Positions 24,161-33,485 are shown, counted from the first letter of the stretch. The stretch is DNA of 64,000 bases from Lentzea nigeriaca (GCF_016907955.1 NZ_JAFBCX010000002.1:806001-870000), one strand, 5' to 3'. Notes: generated by a model not told the origin, from the sequence alone. Made by a program: numbers and translations.

Positions 24161-24221
24161 TTCACCCGGCGAAAGGTGGTGCCCCAGGCAGGATTCGAAC
24201 CTGCGACACACGGTTTAGGAA
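24161..24221. repeat. Right attachment site: 61-bp direct repeat
   Basis: Identical to 7313-7373. It covers the tRNA-Arg from the anticodon loop through CCA plus 16 bases beyond, so the element restored an intact tRNA on this side. Confidence 0.93.
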
Positions 24222-24252
24222 ACCGATGCTCTATCCCCTGAGCTACTAGGGC
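24177..24252 (-). tRNA. tRNA-Arg (anticodon CCT)
   Basis: 76 nt with the CCA end encoded. The acceptor stem GCCCTAG/CTGGGGC pairs with one G-T wobble, the D-arm begins AGCTCAGGGGATAGAGC, the anticodon loop is TTCCTAA and the T-arm is CGCAGGTTCGAATCCTGCC. It decodes AGG. It is the integration target of the neighbouring element and is intact here. Confidence 0.95.
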
Positions 24253-24403
24253 TGGCACCAGCAGTCTAGCGGGGCGCCGCCACCGAGTTGACCAGCGCCC
24301 CCGCTCACGCACCGTAAGGGGCCAGATGACACCCCTGCGGCCGTTGGGGGGAAGTGAGGCAGACCACCTTCTGTCCTGGGGAATCGTCAGGTAGGGAGGG
24401 GGC

Positions 24404-25240
24404 GTGAGCAGACCGTGGCCCGACTTCCGTCCTGGACCCCTTGGCGCCCTCAAGGCTTGGTGGCGGCGGCGGGTGCCTCGGCGTGCCGAGGACTTCACCT
24501 TCGTGCCGCCGGCGAGTAGTCATCAGCAGGAGTTCGAGACGCCCTTGCCCAGTGCGGTCTATGGGCTGGACTTCCAGGTGAAACTGACGATCGTGTGGCG
24601 GTTGGATTTGGCCACCGGGCTGCGGCACAACTCGCCGCGGAGTGCTGCCATCCATCACGTTTTGCAGCGGGCGAAGGAGATCAGCGGCAAGGCGATGTTG
24701 GTGCACCATGCGGCGTTGCAGCATCAGCTGGGGGATGAGCTCGCCACCGAGCGGCAGGTGCCCGGGACGCACGTGTGGGCGCGGGCTGAGCAAGTCAAGG
24801 TCAGCGTTGACGACGAGGATCTGGAGATGGCTCGCAAGCACATCGAGCTGTTGCGGAACTCCACGTTCAAGTTGGCCGAGCGGGATGTCGAGCGGGCTGA
24901 GATCCGGTATCTGCGGGACGAGGTGTTGACGGACGTCGGTACGGCCACGATCTGGTGGTTGCAGCGCAACGGGTATCAGGTCGAGGAGGCGGTGAAGCTG
25001 TCGGGGCACCTCGCTGAGCTCGTTCAGATCGCGCAGCGGGAGCCGGCCACGCACTGGGCCGAGTCGTTGGTCAGCAGCGTGGAGAAGGCCCTGCCTGAGC
25101 TCGAGGACTCGCATCGGCGGGATCTGCGGCAGCACCTGGCCAAGGCGTTGAGTGTTTATGGTGGGTCGCGGGTGGCGGCTGAGTTCGCTGATCAGATCGG
25201 GTTGCCTGCGGGCGAACAGCACACCAACGGGCACGTCTAG
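24404..25240 (+). CDS. Hypothetical protein
   Basis: 278 aa, start GTG/ATG region MSRPWPDFRPGP. Soluble, with a basic N-terminus, a beta-rich segment (YGLDFQVKLTIVWRLDLATG), then charged helices (HIELLRNSTFKLAERDVERA) and a helical C-terminus. The middle part (VKVSVDDEDLEMARKHIELL) gives no family that I recognise. It is followed after 10 bases by an FkbM-type methyltransferase, so the two are probably co-transcribed. Confidence 0.7.
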   Translation: MSRPWPDFRPGPLGALKAWWRRRVPRRAEDFTFVPPASSHQQEFETPLPSAVYGLDFQVKLTIVWRLDLATGLRHNSPRSAAIHHVLQRAKEISGKAMLVHHAALQHQLGDELATERQVPGTHVWARAEQVKVSVDDEDLEMARKHIELLRNSTFKLAERDVERAEIRYLRDEVLTDVGTATIWWLQRNGYQVEEAVKLSGHLAELVQIAQREPATHWAESLVSSVEKALPELEDSHRRDLRQHLAKALSVYGGSRVAAEFADQIGLPAGEQHTNGHV

Positions 25241-25250
25241 GCTGGTTCGG

Positions 25251-25988
25251 GTGCTGACCGAACTTCGCAGTGCCGCGGTGGTTGCCGGGTTGCGGGCGCT
25301 TGCCCGGCTGACGCCCTATGCCGAGCCGGAGCTGATCGGGCTCCGGAAGATCGTCAAGGCTGGTGACGTCTGTGTCGACGTCGGGGCGGCTTTGGGGCTC
25401 TACACGGTCACGTTGTCCAGACTGGTCGGTCCACAGGGGACTGTGCACAGCGTTGAGCCGTTGGTGTTCGCGCATCCGGCTCTGTCGTACCTGTTGCGGC
25501 CTCGGGAAGGGCGCAACATCAGGCGGCACTCGGTCGCTCTGGGGGCGCAGGAGCAGGGTCGCGAGGTCATGAGCGTGCCGGTGCGGCACGGGAGCCCTGT
25601 CACCGGGCGGTCGTTCCTCACGGTGGGGGCCAACGGGCTCGGGTCCAACGAGGAGTTCGACGAGCATCTCGACGTGGTGGTGAAGACGGACACGCTCGAT
25701 CACTTCGTCGAGGTCAACGGGATATCGCGGCTCGACTTCGTCAAGGCGGACGTCGAGGGGGCCGAGCTGCGGGTGCTCGAAGGTGCGAAGGAGACCATCG
25801 AGCGGTTCAAGCCGGCGTTCCTGCTGGAGATCGAGGAACGGCACGTCGAGCGGTTCGGGTATCGGGCGCAGGACGTGGCGGACTTCCTGGCTGAGCGCGG
25901 GTATCGGATGAGCACGTGGCACAAGGACGAGTGGGTGCAGACCGGCCACATCGGTGAGTCCACCAGGAACTACCTGTTCCGGGCGTGA
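25251..25988 (+). CDS. FkbM family methyltransferase
   Basis: 245 aa from the GTG at 25251. SAM-binding motif I is CVDVGAALGLYTVTLSRLVG; the FkbM signature continues with VHSVEPLVFAHPALSYLL and DFVKADVEGAELRVLEGAKE. Family members methylate hydroxyl groups of polyketides, sugars or glycolipids; the substrate here cannot be deduced because no biosynthetic cluster surrounds it. The longer open frame upstream overlaps the previous gene and was not used. Confidence 0.85.
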   Translation: MLTELRSAAVVAGLRALARLTPYAEPELIGLRKIVKAGDVCVDVGAALGLYTVTLSRLVGPQGTVHSVEPLVFAHPALSYLLRPREGRNIRRHSVALGAQEQGREVMSVPVRHGSPVTGRSFLTVGANGLGSNEEFDEHLDVVVKTDTLDHFVEVNGISRLDFVKADVEGAELRVLEGAKETIERFKPAFLLEIEERHVERFGYRAQDVADFLAERGYRMSTWHKDEWVQTGHIGESTRNYLFRA

Positions 25989-26007
25989 AGAAAAGTCCGG
26001 AAAAGTA

Positions 26008-26043
26008 GAGGACGCCGACCCCTGGGGGTGGATCGGCGTCCTC
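26008..26043. terminator. Bidirectional terminator hairpin
   Basis: GAGGACGCCGA (26008-26018) pairs with TCGGCGTCCTC (26033-26043). It occupies the 66-base gap between the convergent methyltransferase and acylase genes. Confidence 0.75.
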
Positions 26044-26054
26044 ATCTCGAAGGC

Positions 26055-29000
26055 CTACAAGCTGTAGACCTCAAGCTCGTACAGGGAGTATCCGTAACGT
26101 GTGGCCCGTTGGGTACCCGTCATCCGGAGGTATCTCGCGTCCTGTGGCGTGAACGCTACGACATCATCGCCGCCGTCGCCAGCACTTGTGGTGAAAACGT
26201 TCCGCCAGTTCGTCCCGCCATTGGAAAGTTCGATGCGGTAACCGCTGGCGTAGGCGGACTCCCAGTGCAACACTGCGCGACCGATCCGTTGCACAGAGCC
26301 AAGATCTACCTGGACCCATTGGTCGTCGCTCCAGTCGCTGGCCCAGCGCGTCGACGGGTTGCCGTCCAGCACGTGTGACGGCGGGAGGTTGTTCCAGCCG
26401 GTTTCGTGGGAGGACGCGGAGGCGACGGCGTGTGTTGCCAGGTTGGTGATGTTCTGGCTCCTGCGGGACGGGAACTGCACGACCTGCTGGAAGGTCGGGC
26501 GGTTCTGCCAGCTCATCTTGTCCTGGGTGATGCCGCCCATGGCGCGGTGGATGATCGCGTCGGCGCACCACTGGTCGCCTGCCTTGCAGTCCGCGTCACC
26601 TGGGTAGACCTGGTTGGCGGGCTTGGCGGCCGCCTGCGTCAGCGAGCTCACCATCGCGGCCCGGCAGCCGGCCAGCGTGCCGCCGCCGCAGTAGGTCTGC
26701 GGGAAGGCGCCCTGGACCGGGTCGCCCAGGACCTTGCGCAGGTCCTTGTCCACGTAGCCCCACCAGCCGTACTGAAACGAGGAACCCTTGTGCGGTGCGG
26801 AGCCGTGCGCGTCGGACGGGGACTCGTCCACCTGCTGGGCGCTCGCCACGGCGTCGTACAGGCTGTCGCCCAGGGCGGGCTTGAACTCGGCCTGCACCAG
26901 AAGCGGCCACCACGCATCAAGAATCCTGATCGCGTCGGCGTGGGCGTAGGTCTTGCTGCCCTTCGAGGTTTCCTTCCGCAACGAACCCGAGCGCTGCCAG
27001 TCCTTCAGCTTCTGCACGACCGGGGCGAGCGTCGCGTCCAACGGTGCCGACTCGAGCACGCGCAGCAACTCCGGCAGCACCTCCTGGGCGCGGAGGTCGG
27101 CCAGCGCGGCCTCGCCCATCACTCGGGTCAGTGAGGCACGTGTGACCTTCTGGCCGGAGGCGATCAGGGCCTTGACCCGGACGTCCAGCAGGTCGCCGCG
27201 GTGCACGGCGCTGTGGCCGAAGCCGCCGAAGGTGAAGTCCTTCGCCTGCTTGTTGTTCCACGAGATGTAGTAGTCCTGGTTGATCGAGTTCGGGTGCCCC
27301 TCGAACGGCATGTACGCCGCGACGTTCTCGGTGCCGTCCCAGTCGACCCACTCGTACTCGGCGCGGCCCCACGTCGGCAGGTTCGGGTCCACAGTGGACC
27401 GGCGTACCGGGTTCAGGCCCGAGTTGAAGTACGCGACGTCCTTCGAGTCGGCGTAGAACCAGTTGAACGCGTACCCGATCCTGTTGGCCGCGCGCTGGAA
27501 GTCGGAGGCCGAGCGGATCGCGGACGGGTCGTTGAGCTCCTGGAAGCCGATGATCGAGTCGACTTCGTGCATGTACGTCGAGCGCAGCGTCGTGTACGCC
27601 ACGACCTTGCCGCCGACCGTCGCGCGGCTCGTCACCAGGCCGTACTTGGTCCGCCACATCACCAGCGTGTAGGAGCCCGCCGGCGTGCCGTCGGCCACCG
27701 TCGGCTTCCACGCGTTCTTGCGCTCCAGGCGCTCCATCGGCAGGCAGGCGCCGTGGAACAGGTAGGAGGTCGAAGCCTTCGTCGCCGGCGAACCGTCGGC
27801 GTTGCACAGTTCCACGGCGTACGTGTCGATGATGTCCTGCGCGGACGAGGTCGCGCTCCACGAGTAGTCGACGCCGCGGCCGAGTTGCACGTACATCGAG
27901 ACACCCGCGAACGACACTCCGCGCGAACGGATGCCAGGACCGTTGAGCTCCTGCAGCAACAACAGCTGCGGCGCGAAGTAACCGGTCTGCGGTCCCCACA
28001 CGGCGATCGGGTTGCCGGAGTCGGTGTACGCACCGGACACGGCCAGCGCGTTGGACATGCCGTGCTTCTTGTTCAGCAGGTCGGCAGGCAGAACACCATC
28101 GGAGAAAATCCCGGAAGCCTTCGCCAGGTCACCGGATGCGGGCACGGCAGCGGAGGTGCCCGTGCCGCCCACCTCGTCGTAGACCATGCGTTCCGGCGTG
28201 ATGCTGCCGGAGTCGGGGAGGGCCACCCCCTCAGGCGAAGCGGGGGAGGCCGCGTACGGGAACGACTGTCCGTTGTGGAGAGTCAGCACGGCCTCCGGGT
28301 CGTTCTGCGCCCGGAACGCCTTCCACACCTGCTCACCGACGGCAGCGCCGTACTTGTTCTGCGCGGCCAGCTTCACCAGCGCCGACTGCACCTCGCCGCC
28401 ACCGCCGGCACCGAACAGGCCGCCGACGACCGAAGCGATCGCCACCATGTCCGTCGCCTTGAACGGCTGGATGTCGTTCCAGTTCGTGATCGAGTCCGCG
28501 TGCCCGGTGAGCACGTACTCGCCGGGGAAGTTCCGCGCCGCCACGGACTGCGTGATGTAGGCGTTGATCCCGGAGATGTAGTCGTTGACGTCGGCCAACG
28601 CCTGACGTCCCCGCTCACCGTTCTTCGCGGCCGCGGTGTCGATCTGCTTTTGCAGGTCGGCCTCGGTGTACGGGATCTGGTTGTAGAAGCTCTGCTCCAG
28701 CGTCCGGTTGGACGGCGCGCCACCGGCGAAGCCGGAGAGCTGCCCGCGGCCGAGGTGGCGGAACAGGTCCATCAGCCACAGGCGGTCCTGCGCTGCCGCG
28801 AACCCGGCGCCGAACATCGTGCCGGACCGCGTGGTGCCGGTGATGTGCGGCATGCCGATCTTCTTGTCCCGCACGATGGTCACGTCCGAGCGCGGCTTGA
28901 CCGTGCTCTCGACCTGGTCGGACGGGACACCGAACGACGCGTCGTTGAAGAAGTTCGTGAGCTGGTCGTTCGTGAGGCCGCTGTAGCCGGACGACATGGC

Positions 29001-29249
29001 GTCGTACTTGCCGAGCTGGTCGGCCGAGTGCGCGGGCCTGGTGCCGAACGCCTTGTGCGCCAGGATCTCGGCCAGGGTGGCGTTGCCGTTGTTGCCGGGC
29101 GGCACGATGTCGCCGCATTGGCCGAGGCAGTAGTCGTCGGCGGCGAACGCGACCGCGCGCGAGTCCGCGTGGGCGGACGGGGCGATCATGAGGGAGGCGG
29201 TGACGGTGGCGGTGACCAACAGGGACGTCACCGGATTGGCTCTCCGCAT
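26055..29249 (-). CDS. Secreted penicillin acylase family protein with C-terminal F5/8C domain
   Basis: 1064 aa. The start MRRANPVTSLLVTATVTASL opens a signal peptide ending near AHA-DS. An Ntn-hydrolase acylase domain follows: FGAGFAAAQDRLWLMDLFRH and HLGRGQLSGFAG of the alpha part, then GMSNALAVSG, in which Ser399 would become the N-terminal nucleophile after autoprocessing. The last 130 residues form an F5/8 type C (discoidin) domain, typically sugar- or surface-binding (VLDGNPSTRWASDW, WVQVDLGSVQRIGRAVLHWE). Likely an extracellular amidase, for example on acyl-homoserine lactones, lipopeptides or beta-lactams; the substrate is undetermined. A GAGGAG site precedes the start. Confidence 0.88.
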   Translation of the reverse strand: MRRANPVTSLLVTATVTASLMIAPSAHADSRAVAFAADDYCLGQCGDIVPPGNNGNATLAEILAHKAFGTRPAHSADQLGKYDAMSSGYSGLTNDQLTNFFNDASFGVPSDQVESTVKPRSDVTIVRDKKIGMPHITGTTRSGTMFGAGFAAAQDRLWLMDLFRHLGRGQLSGFAGGAPSNRTLEQSFYNQIPYTEADLQKQIDTAAAKNGERGRQALADVNDYISGINAYITQSVAARNFPGEYVLTGHADSITNWNDIQPFKATDMVAIASVVGGLFGAGGGGEVQSALVKLAAQNKYGAAVGEQVWKAFRAQNDPEAVLTLHNGQSFPYAASPASPEGVALPDSGSITPERMVYDEVGGTGTSAAVPASGDLAKASGIFSDGVLPADLLNKKHGMSNALAVSGAYTDSGNPIAVWGPQTGYFAPQLLLLQELNGPGIRSRGVSFAGVSMYVQLGRGVDYSWSATSSAQDIIDTYAVELCNADGSPATKASTSYLFHGACLPMERLERKNAWKPTVADGTPAGSYTLVMWRTKYGLVTSRATVGGKVVAYTTLRSTYMHEVDSIIGFQELNDPSAIRSASDFQRAANRIGYAFNWFYADSKDVAYFNSGLNPVRRSTVDPNLPTWGRAEYEWVDWDGTENVAAYMPFEGHPNSINQDYYISWNNKQAKDFTFGGFGHSAVHRGDLLDVRVKALIASGQKVTRASLTRVMGEAALADLRAQEVLPELLRVLESAPLDATLAPVVQKLKDWQRSGSLRKETSKGSKTYAHADAIRILDAWWPLLVQAEFKPALGDSLYDAVASAQQVDESPSDAHGSAPHKGSSFQYGWWGYVDKDLRKVLGDPVQGAFPQTYCGGGTLAGCRAAMVSSLTQAAAKPANQVYPGDADCKAGDQWCADAIIHRAMGGITQDKMSWQNRPTFQQVVQFPSRRSQNITNLATHAVASASSHETGWNNLPPSHVLDGNPSTRWASDWSDDQWVQVDLGSVQRIGRAVLHWESAYASGYRIELSNGGTNWRNVFTTSAGDGGDDVVAFTPQDARYLRMTGTQRATRYGYSLYELEVYSL

Positions 29250-29690
29250 GGCGCGAAGCTCCTCTCCGAGCGGTGCAGGGATGTTGTGACGAAGGTTACT
29301 TTCCAGTAGGCCTATCGCGAAAGACCTTCGCGTTTGCCGTGTCGATCTCGGGCCGCCTGTATCGATCCCGAAGACATCCAGAAGCCCATACGGGAAGAAA
29401 CGATGGGCAGTTTCCGATTCCGCGCCGCCGTATCCGTGTTTCTGGTACGACATTCCACTCAGTGGGATTTCGATGTTTGGTCACTCAGGGTCCCGATGTC
29501 GCCCCCCAAGTCCTGGTGACATGCCTACGCAGCGAAGTCGGAGCGCTATTCCGGTAACTGTGAACGGCTCTCGCCATCTCGAAAAACCGTTACCACATGA
29601 TGAGATAACTGAGAATTAACGTGACCTTCGACGGTTGTACGCGAAGATCACGAACATGAGGGAGCACGGAACGCCAATGCGGGAGGCGTC
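29250..29690. other. Intergenic region between divergent genes
   Basis: 441 bases without a convincing gene. It must hold the promoters of the acylase (minus) and the response regulator (plus). An A+T-richer stretch around 29580-29625 is the likely promoter side of the regulator. No clear repeat or RNA structure seen. Confidence 0.5.
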
Positions 29691-30338
29691 GTGATCAAGG
29701 TTCTGCTGGCCGACGACGAGGATCTCGTCCGTTCCGGCCTTCGCATGATCCTGAGCAGCGTCGGGGACATCGAAGTCGTCGCCGAATGCGATGACGGACA
29801 CCTGGTGGCCGACCTGGCCCGCCAGCACCGTCCTCACGTGGTCCTGCTCGACATCCGGATGCGCACCTCGGACGGGCTCGTGGCACTGCGGAGGCTGCGG
29901 ACCCTGCCCGACCCACCACGGGTCTGCATCCTGACCACGTTCGACGTCGATGAATACGTTTCGGAAGCCTTGAGACTCGGTGCGGCGGGCTTCCTGCTGA
30001 AGGACACCGAACCGGAACAGCTCGTCAAGGCCGTGCGCGATCTCGCGCGCGGTGGTGCGGTTCTCGACCCCGGTGTGGCGGCACGGGTCCTCGCGGCCGT
30101 TGCGGACGGCGAGCGGATGGCCGAGCCGGCACGCAGGCTCCTCGCGAGTCTGTCCGAACGCGAGCGCGAGGTGCTCGTCCTGATCGGCCAGGGCATGTCC
30201 AACGCGGAGATCGGCGGGACCCTGCACCTGTCGGAGGCGACGGTGAAGGGCTACGTCTCGTCGGTGCTCGGCAAGATCGGCGCGGTCAACCGCGTGCAGG
30301 CCGCTCTGGTGGCCTACCGCGGCGGCCTGATCGCTTGA
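29691..30338 (+). CDS. NarL/FixJ-type response regulator (orphan)
   Basis: 215 aa from a GTG with a GGGAGG site upstream. Receiver domain: ADDEDLVRSGLRMIL with the acidic pair, phosphoacceptor Asp in VVLLDIRM, the Thr in CILTTFD and the Lys in FLLKDTEP. C-terminal LuxR HTH: LSEREREVLVLIGQGMSNAE, LSEATVKGYVSSVLGKIG. No histidine kinase is adjacent, so its partner lies elsewhere. A perfect hairpin follows the stop. Confidence 0.9.
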   Translation: MIKVLLADDEDLVRSGLRMILSSVGDIEVVAECDDGHLVADLARQHRPHVVLLDIRMRTSDGLVALRRLRTLPDPPRVCILTTFDVDEYVSEALRLGAAGFLLKDTEPEQLVKAVRDLARGGAVLDPGVAARVLAAVADGERMAEPARRLLASLSEREREVLVLIGQGMSNAEIGGTLHLSEATVKGYVSSVLGKIGAVNRVQAALVAYRGGLIA

Positions 30339-30339
30339 C

Positions 30340-30384
30340 GATGAAGGGAACCTTCACCTGACGTGGATGAAGGTTCCCTTCATC
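30340..30384. terminator. 17-bp hairpin terminator, one of two similar copies
   Basis: GATGAAGGGAACCTTCA pairs with TGAAGGTTCCCTTCATC around an 11-nt loop, between convergent genes. The stem and the GTGGATGAAGG arm are nearly identical to the hairpin at 43724-43776. Confidence 0.8.
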
Positions 30385-30389
30385 GAGGA

Positions 30390-31892
30390 CTAGTTGCCCG
30401 AGACGATCTCGGGGATCTCGTCCGCGGAAGGTTCGACCTCGACCCTGTTGCGGCCGTGGCGCTTGGCGCGGTACAGCGCCATGTCCGCGGCCGCGAACAG
30501 CTGGTCCAGTTTGGCCGGTCCCGCCGCGACACCGATGCTCACCGTCGGGCGGCGGACCGCGCCGAGCACCATCGTCCAGTCGTGGCTGTCGACGGCCGCG
30601 CGGATCCGCTCGGCCACGTTCGGGCCCACGTCCAGGTTCGGCCCGGTGTCACCGAGCAGCACCACGAACTCGTCGCCTGCCCAGCGCGCCACCAGGTCGT
30701 CCGCCCGGCATTCCCGCCGCAGCAACGCCGCTATCTCGCGCAGCGCGGCATCGCCCGCCGCGTGGCCCGCGTCGTCGTTCACGCCCTTGAACCAGTCCAC
30801 GTCGACCAGCACCAGCCACGGCACCCGGCCGCGCGCGGCGGTCGACTCCAGCAACGCCTGCGCGGCACGTTCCAGCCCAAGCCGGTTCGTCAAGCCCGTC
30901 AACGGGTCGCGGGTCGCGGCTTCCTGCGCCGCCACCGCGAGCCGTTGCGCCTGCACGGCCACCCGGCGCTGTTCCAGGGCCTGGCCCAGGCCTTCCTGCA
31001 GCGTCTCCGTCGCCGTGCGCGCAGCCACCATCGACCGTCGCAACGCCTCGGCCTCGCCGACCGCGTCACCCAGCTCGTGGCAGATGTCCGCCAGCTCCGT
31101 GGAGAACCGCAGCAGCAACGACGTGTCGTTGATGCGTTCGGCGTTGCACACCGCGCGGGACGCGAGTGTGCGCGCTTCCTCGAGATTGCCGTGCTCGCGC
31201 CGTACGACGGCGAGAACCCAGTTGCCGACCGAGATGCCCCACATGTCGTTGGCATCCAACGCGAGCCGAAGCGTCTCCGCGCCGGTCTCCTCGGCCTTGT
31301 CCAACTGCCCGACGCCGGCCAGTGAACGGCCGTAGGCGCCCATCAGCGCTCGGCGCATCGTCTCGTCCTTGACCAGCCCCAGGCCCTCGTCGAGGTACGC
31401 CAGCGCTTCCTCGAAGATCGCCGGGGCAGCCGCGGGAGGCCCGGAGCAGGCGCGGAAGTTCAGCGAACCGCCGAGGCGCTGCAGGCAGCGCGCCAGCGTG
31501 TCCGTGTTGCCCGCCCTGCGTGCCACCTGCACCGACAACCGCAGCATGTCGAGCGCCGCGCGCCGGTTGCCGATCCCCTCCATGAGGTAGCCCAGGGCAG
31601 CCATCGTCTCGGCCACCGCGGGACTCTCGGCGGCGCGTTCGGCGTCCAGGTCGGTCCAGCCCTCCGCGGCCAGCTCCAGGGCGAGCGGAATGCGGCCGAG
31701 GCGCCACGCCATCACGGCGCGGTTCACCAGCACGGCGGAACGTGCCCAGCGGTCGGCGCCGGGGGACACCTTGGTGACCACCTCGTCGAAAAGGGAGTTC
31801 GCCTCCGGCTTGCGGCCAGCGTCGAGCAACGCGCGGACCTCCCGGTCCAGCCGCGGAATCTGGCCCGCTACCAGCGGATCACGCTGCTCCAC
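30390..31892 (-). CDS. TPR-GGDEF diguanylate cyclase
   Basis: 500 aa. Residues about 1-310 are TPR-like helices (AMAWRLGRIPLALELAAEGW; NLEEARTLASRAVCNAERIN). A linker helix leads to a GGDEF domain (about 325-485) starting DPLTGLTNRLGLERA. The active-site signature is AGDEF, a variant often compatible with activity, and an inhibitory RxxD site (RADD) lies five residues before it. It probably makes cyclic di-GMP, which in actinomycetes controls development. No EAL domain. Soluble, so it is likely regulated through the TPR part. Confidence 0.88.
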   Translation of the reverse strand: MEQRDPLVAGQIPRLDREVRALLDAGRKPEANSLFDEVVTKVSPGADRWARSAVLVNRAVMAWRLGRIPLALELAAEGWTDLDAERAAESPAVAETMAALGYLMEGIGNRRAALDMLRLSVQVARRAGNTDTLARCLQRLGGSLNFRACSGPPAAAPAIFEEALAYLDEGLGLVKDETMRRALMGAYGRSLAGVGQLDKAEETGAETLRLALDANDMWGISVGNWVLAVVRREHGNLEEARTLASRAVCNAERINDTSLLLRFSTELADICHELGDAVGEAEALRRSMVAARTATETLQEGLGQALEQRRVAVQAQRLAVAAQEAATRDPLTGLTNRLGLERAAQALLESTAARGRVPWLVLVDVDWFKGVNDDAGHAAGDAALREIAALLRRECRADDLVARWAGDEFVVLLGDTGPNLDVGPNVAERIRAAVDSHDWTMVLGAVRRPTVSIGVAAGPAKLDQLFAAADMALYRAKRHGRNRVEVEPSADEIPEIVSGN

Positions 31893-31936
31893 TCGTTCAT
31901 CGACTCCGTTCCGACTCGCCGAGCGGCCTGCACAGG

Positions 31937-32569
31937 CTACCGGGACGGTCGCGCCCCGTACCGATCGTGGTGCAGGACGTCATCGAGGGGTAGTCGGTTG
32001 CGCCAACCGTGACGTTCCAGATCTGGCGTGTCGGGCAGGGATCGAACCGGTCCAACGCACAGCCATGCCACCGGACGGACCCTCGTGGGGATGTCCAGCA
32101 GACGGCGCAGCACATCTTCTCGGTAAAAGCTCACCCACCCAACCCCGAGGCCCTCCTCCGTCGCGGCGAGCCACAGGTTCTGGATGGCCAGACACACGGA
32201 GTAGAGGCCGGCGTCCGCGATCGCGTGCCTGCCCAGCACCGCCGGTGAGCCGCGATCCGGGTCGTAGGTGACGACGATGCCGAGGGACGACTCCATGACG
32301 CCCTCGACCTTGATGCGGGAGAACACCTCTGCCCGTTCGTGATCCAGCTGGGCCGCGAAGACGGTCCGTTCGGCCTGGACGTGGTCGCGGAACGCGCGCC
32401 GAATCGATTCATCACGCACCAGCACGAAGTCCCACGGTTGGGAAAGACCGACGCTCGGCGCCGCGTGGGCCGCCGTCAACACACGCCGCAGCACGTCTGA
32501 AGGGATTTCCGCGCCGGTGAACTCGGCACGTGTGTCCCTGCGCCGGTGCACTACTTCGTACAGGTTCAT
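31937..32569 (-). CDS. bluB: 5,6-dimethylbenzimidazole synthase
   Basis: 210 aa nitroreductase-fold protein. Diagnostic BluB features are VVHRRRDTRAEFTG, AAPSVGLSQPWDFVLVRD, GLYSVCLAIQNLWLAATEEG and LGVGWVSFYR. BluB cleaves reduced FMN with oxygen to form the lower ligand of cobalamin. No other cobalamin genes or riboswitch are visible nearby. It lies 45 bases upstream of the GGDEF gene on the same strand. Confidence 0.88.
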   Translation of the reverse strand: MNLYEVVHRRRDTRAEFTGAEIPSDVLRRVLTAAHAAPSVGLSQPWDFVLVRDESIRRAFRDHVQAERTVFAAQLDHERAEVFSRIKVEGVMESSLGIVVTYDPDRGSPAVLGRHAIADAGLYSVCLAIQNLWLAATEEGLGVGWVSFYREDVLRRLLDIPTRVRPVAWLCVGPVRSLPDTPDLERHGWRNRLPLDDVLHHDRYGARPSR

Positions 32570-32653
32570 TCGTGCGATGGTGCCTCACTCGAAAGCACCA
32601 ACTTCACGCTGGAGAGGTGGCGCTGATCTCATCCGAGGCGATAGACCGATCGG

Positions 32654-33010
32654 ATGCGAAGAATGCGAGGTGGTTACGGCTCCGCGCTCGGATTCGGCGG
32701 CGGAGTCGGCGTGACCACGTTCACCGGTGCCTGGCCGCTGCTGGCCCTCGTCCTGCTCGCCGCCGTCGTCGTGATCGTGTCGCTGCGCACGACGATCATC
32801 GGCGCCGGGCTGGCCGCACTGCAGTGCTGGGGCCTCTACGCGACCTTCTTGGTCGGTGTTCGTGGTGATCTGACGGTCGACGAACACACGACCTGGGTGC
32901 TCGCGTTGCTGGTGCAGCTCGCCGTGCTGGCCTTCCTGGCCAACACGGCGGTCCGCGTCATCGCCCTTGTGACGGGTACGGCAGCAGGGCCATCTCCCGT
33001 GCGTTCTTGA
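32654..33010 (+). CDS. Small membrane protein
   Basis: Up to 118 aa with three hydrophobic helices ([57 protein letters not shown]). A GTG at 32711 ([11 protein letters not shown]) may be the real start. Unknown function. The last 53 bases overlap the 3' end of rpsR on the other strand. Confidence 0.6.
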   Translation: MRRMRGGYGSALGFGGGVGVTTFTGAWPLLALVLLAAVVVIVSLRTTIIGAGLAALQCWGLYATFLVGVRGDLTVDEHTTWVLALLVQLAVLAFLANTAVRVIALVTGTAAGPSPVRS

Positions 33011-33194
33011 TCGCGGTGGCGACCTGGCGCTGCTGTTGCGGCGTCAGGCCGGTCACCCGGCGGGACCGGATCTTGCCCCGGTCCGAGATGAACTTGCGGA
33101 GCAGCGTGACGTCCTTCCAGTCGACGACGGTCACGCCTTCCTTCGTGAGCAGGTTCTGCCTGCGCTTCAACGGCCTCTTGCTGTCGCGCATCAC
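32958..33194 (-). CDS. rpsR: 30S ribosomal protein S18, zinc-independent paralogue
   Basis: 78 aa without cysteine ([40 protein letters not shown]). The family binds the central domain of the small subunit next to S6. Cys-free S18 forms replace the zinc-binding copy during zinc starvation in actinobacteria. Last gene of the rpmB-rpmG-rpsN-rpsR unit, starting at a GTG (33194) that overlaps the rpsN stop. Confidence 0.93.
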   Translation of the reverse strand: MMRDSKRPLKRRQNLLTKEGVTVVDWKDVTLLRKFISDRGKIRSRRVTGLTPQQQRQVATAIKNAREMALLPYPSQGR

Positions 33195-33484
33195 CAGCTC
33201 GCCTTCGAGACGCCGGGAAGTTCGCCCCGGTGGGCCATTTCCCGCAGGCGGATGCGCGACAGTCCGAACGCGCGGTTGAACGCACGCGGCCGTCCATCCA
33301 CGGCGTCGCGGTTGCGCAACCTGGTCGGCGACGCGTCCCGCGGCAGCTTCTGCAGGCCGCGCAACGCTTCTTCGCGCGTCTCCGGGTGCCGCAGCATTTC
33401 CTTCAGCTGCGCACGACGTTCCGCGTAACGCGCGACGACCTCGCGGCGGCGCTTGTCCGCGGCGATCTTCGACTTCTTCGCCAC
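33191..33484 (-). CDS. rpsN: 30S ribosomal protein S14, zinc-independent paralogue
   Basis: 97-aa long-type S14 without CxxC motifs ([60 protein letters not shown]). GTG start 1 base after the rpmG stop. The long, Cys-free form is the typical alternative paralogue expressed under zinc limitation. Confidence 0.94.
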   Translation of the reverse strand: MAKKSKIAADKRRREVVARYAERRAQLKEMLRHPETREEALRGLQKLPRDASPTRLRNRDAVDGRPRAFNRAFGLSRIRLREMAHRGELPGVSKASW

Positions 33485-33485
33485 G

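Larger units (their letters stand above)
7313..24221. mobile_element. AICE-like integrative element in tRNA-Arg(CCT)
   Basis: About 16.9 kb between perfect 61-bp repeats. Contents: a tyrosine integrase next to the intact tRNA, a TraB/FtsK-type translocase operon (12381-16359), a nine-base box array after it, an excisionase-like HTH protein, a Nudix protein, at least five XRE-type regulators and predicted defence cargo at 7533-9857 and 16652-17698. AICEs of actinomycetes (pSAM2 is the model) move double-stranded DNA with a single FtsK-like protein and re-form the tRNA on integration, as here. I found no replication initiator or primase-polymerase, so autonomous replication after excision is unproven. 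Confidence 0.88.

Noticed and set aside
7313-24221. Prophage instead of an AICE
   Set aside because: No capsid, terminase, portal, tail or lysis genes; the transfer operon with an FtsK-like protein fits an AICE.
27201-29309. 702-aa open frame opposite the penicillin acylase gene
   Set aside because: Val/Arg/Gly-rich antisense frame with no motif; the minus strand encodes a clear acylase.
31937-32700. Cobalamin riboswitch near bluB
   Set aside because: No B12-box-like or long structured leader was recognised upstream of bluB; the gap holds only a short intergenic stretch and the membrane-protein start.
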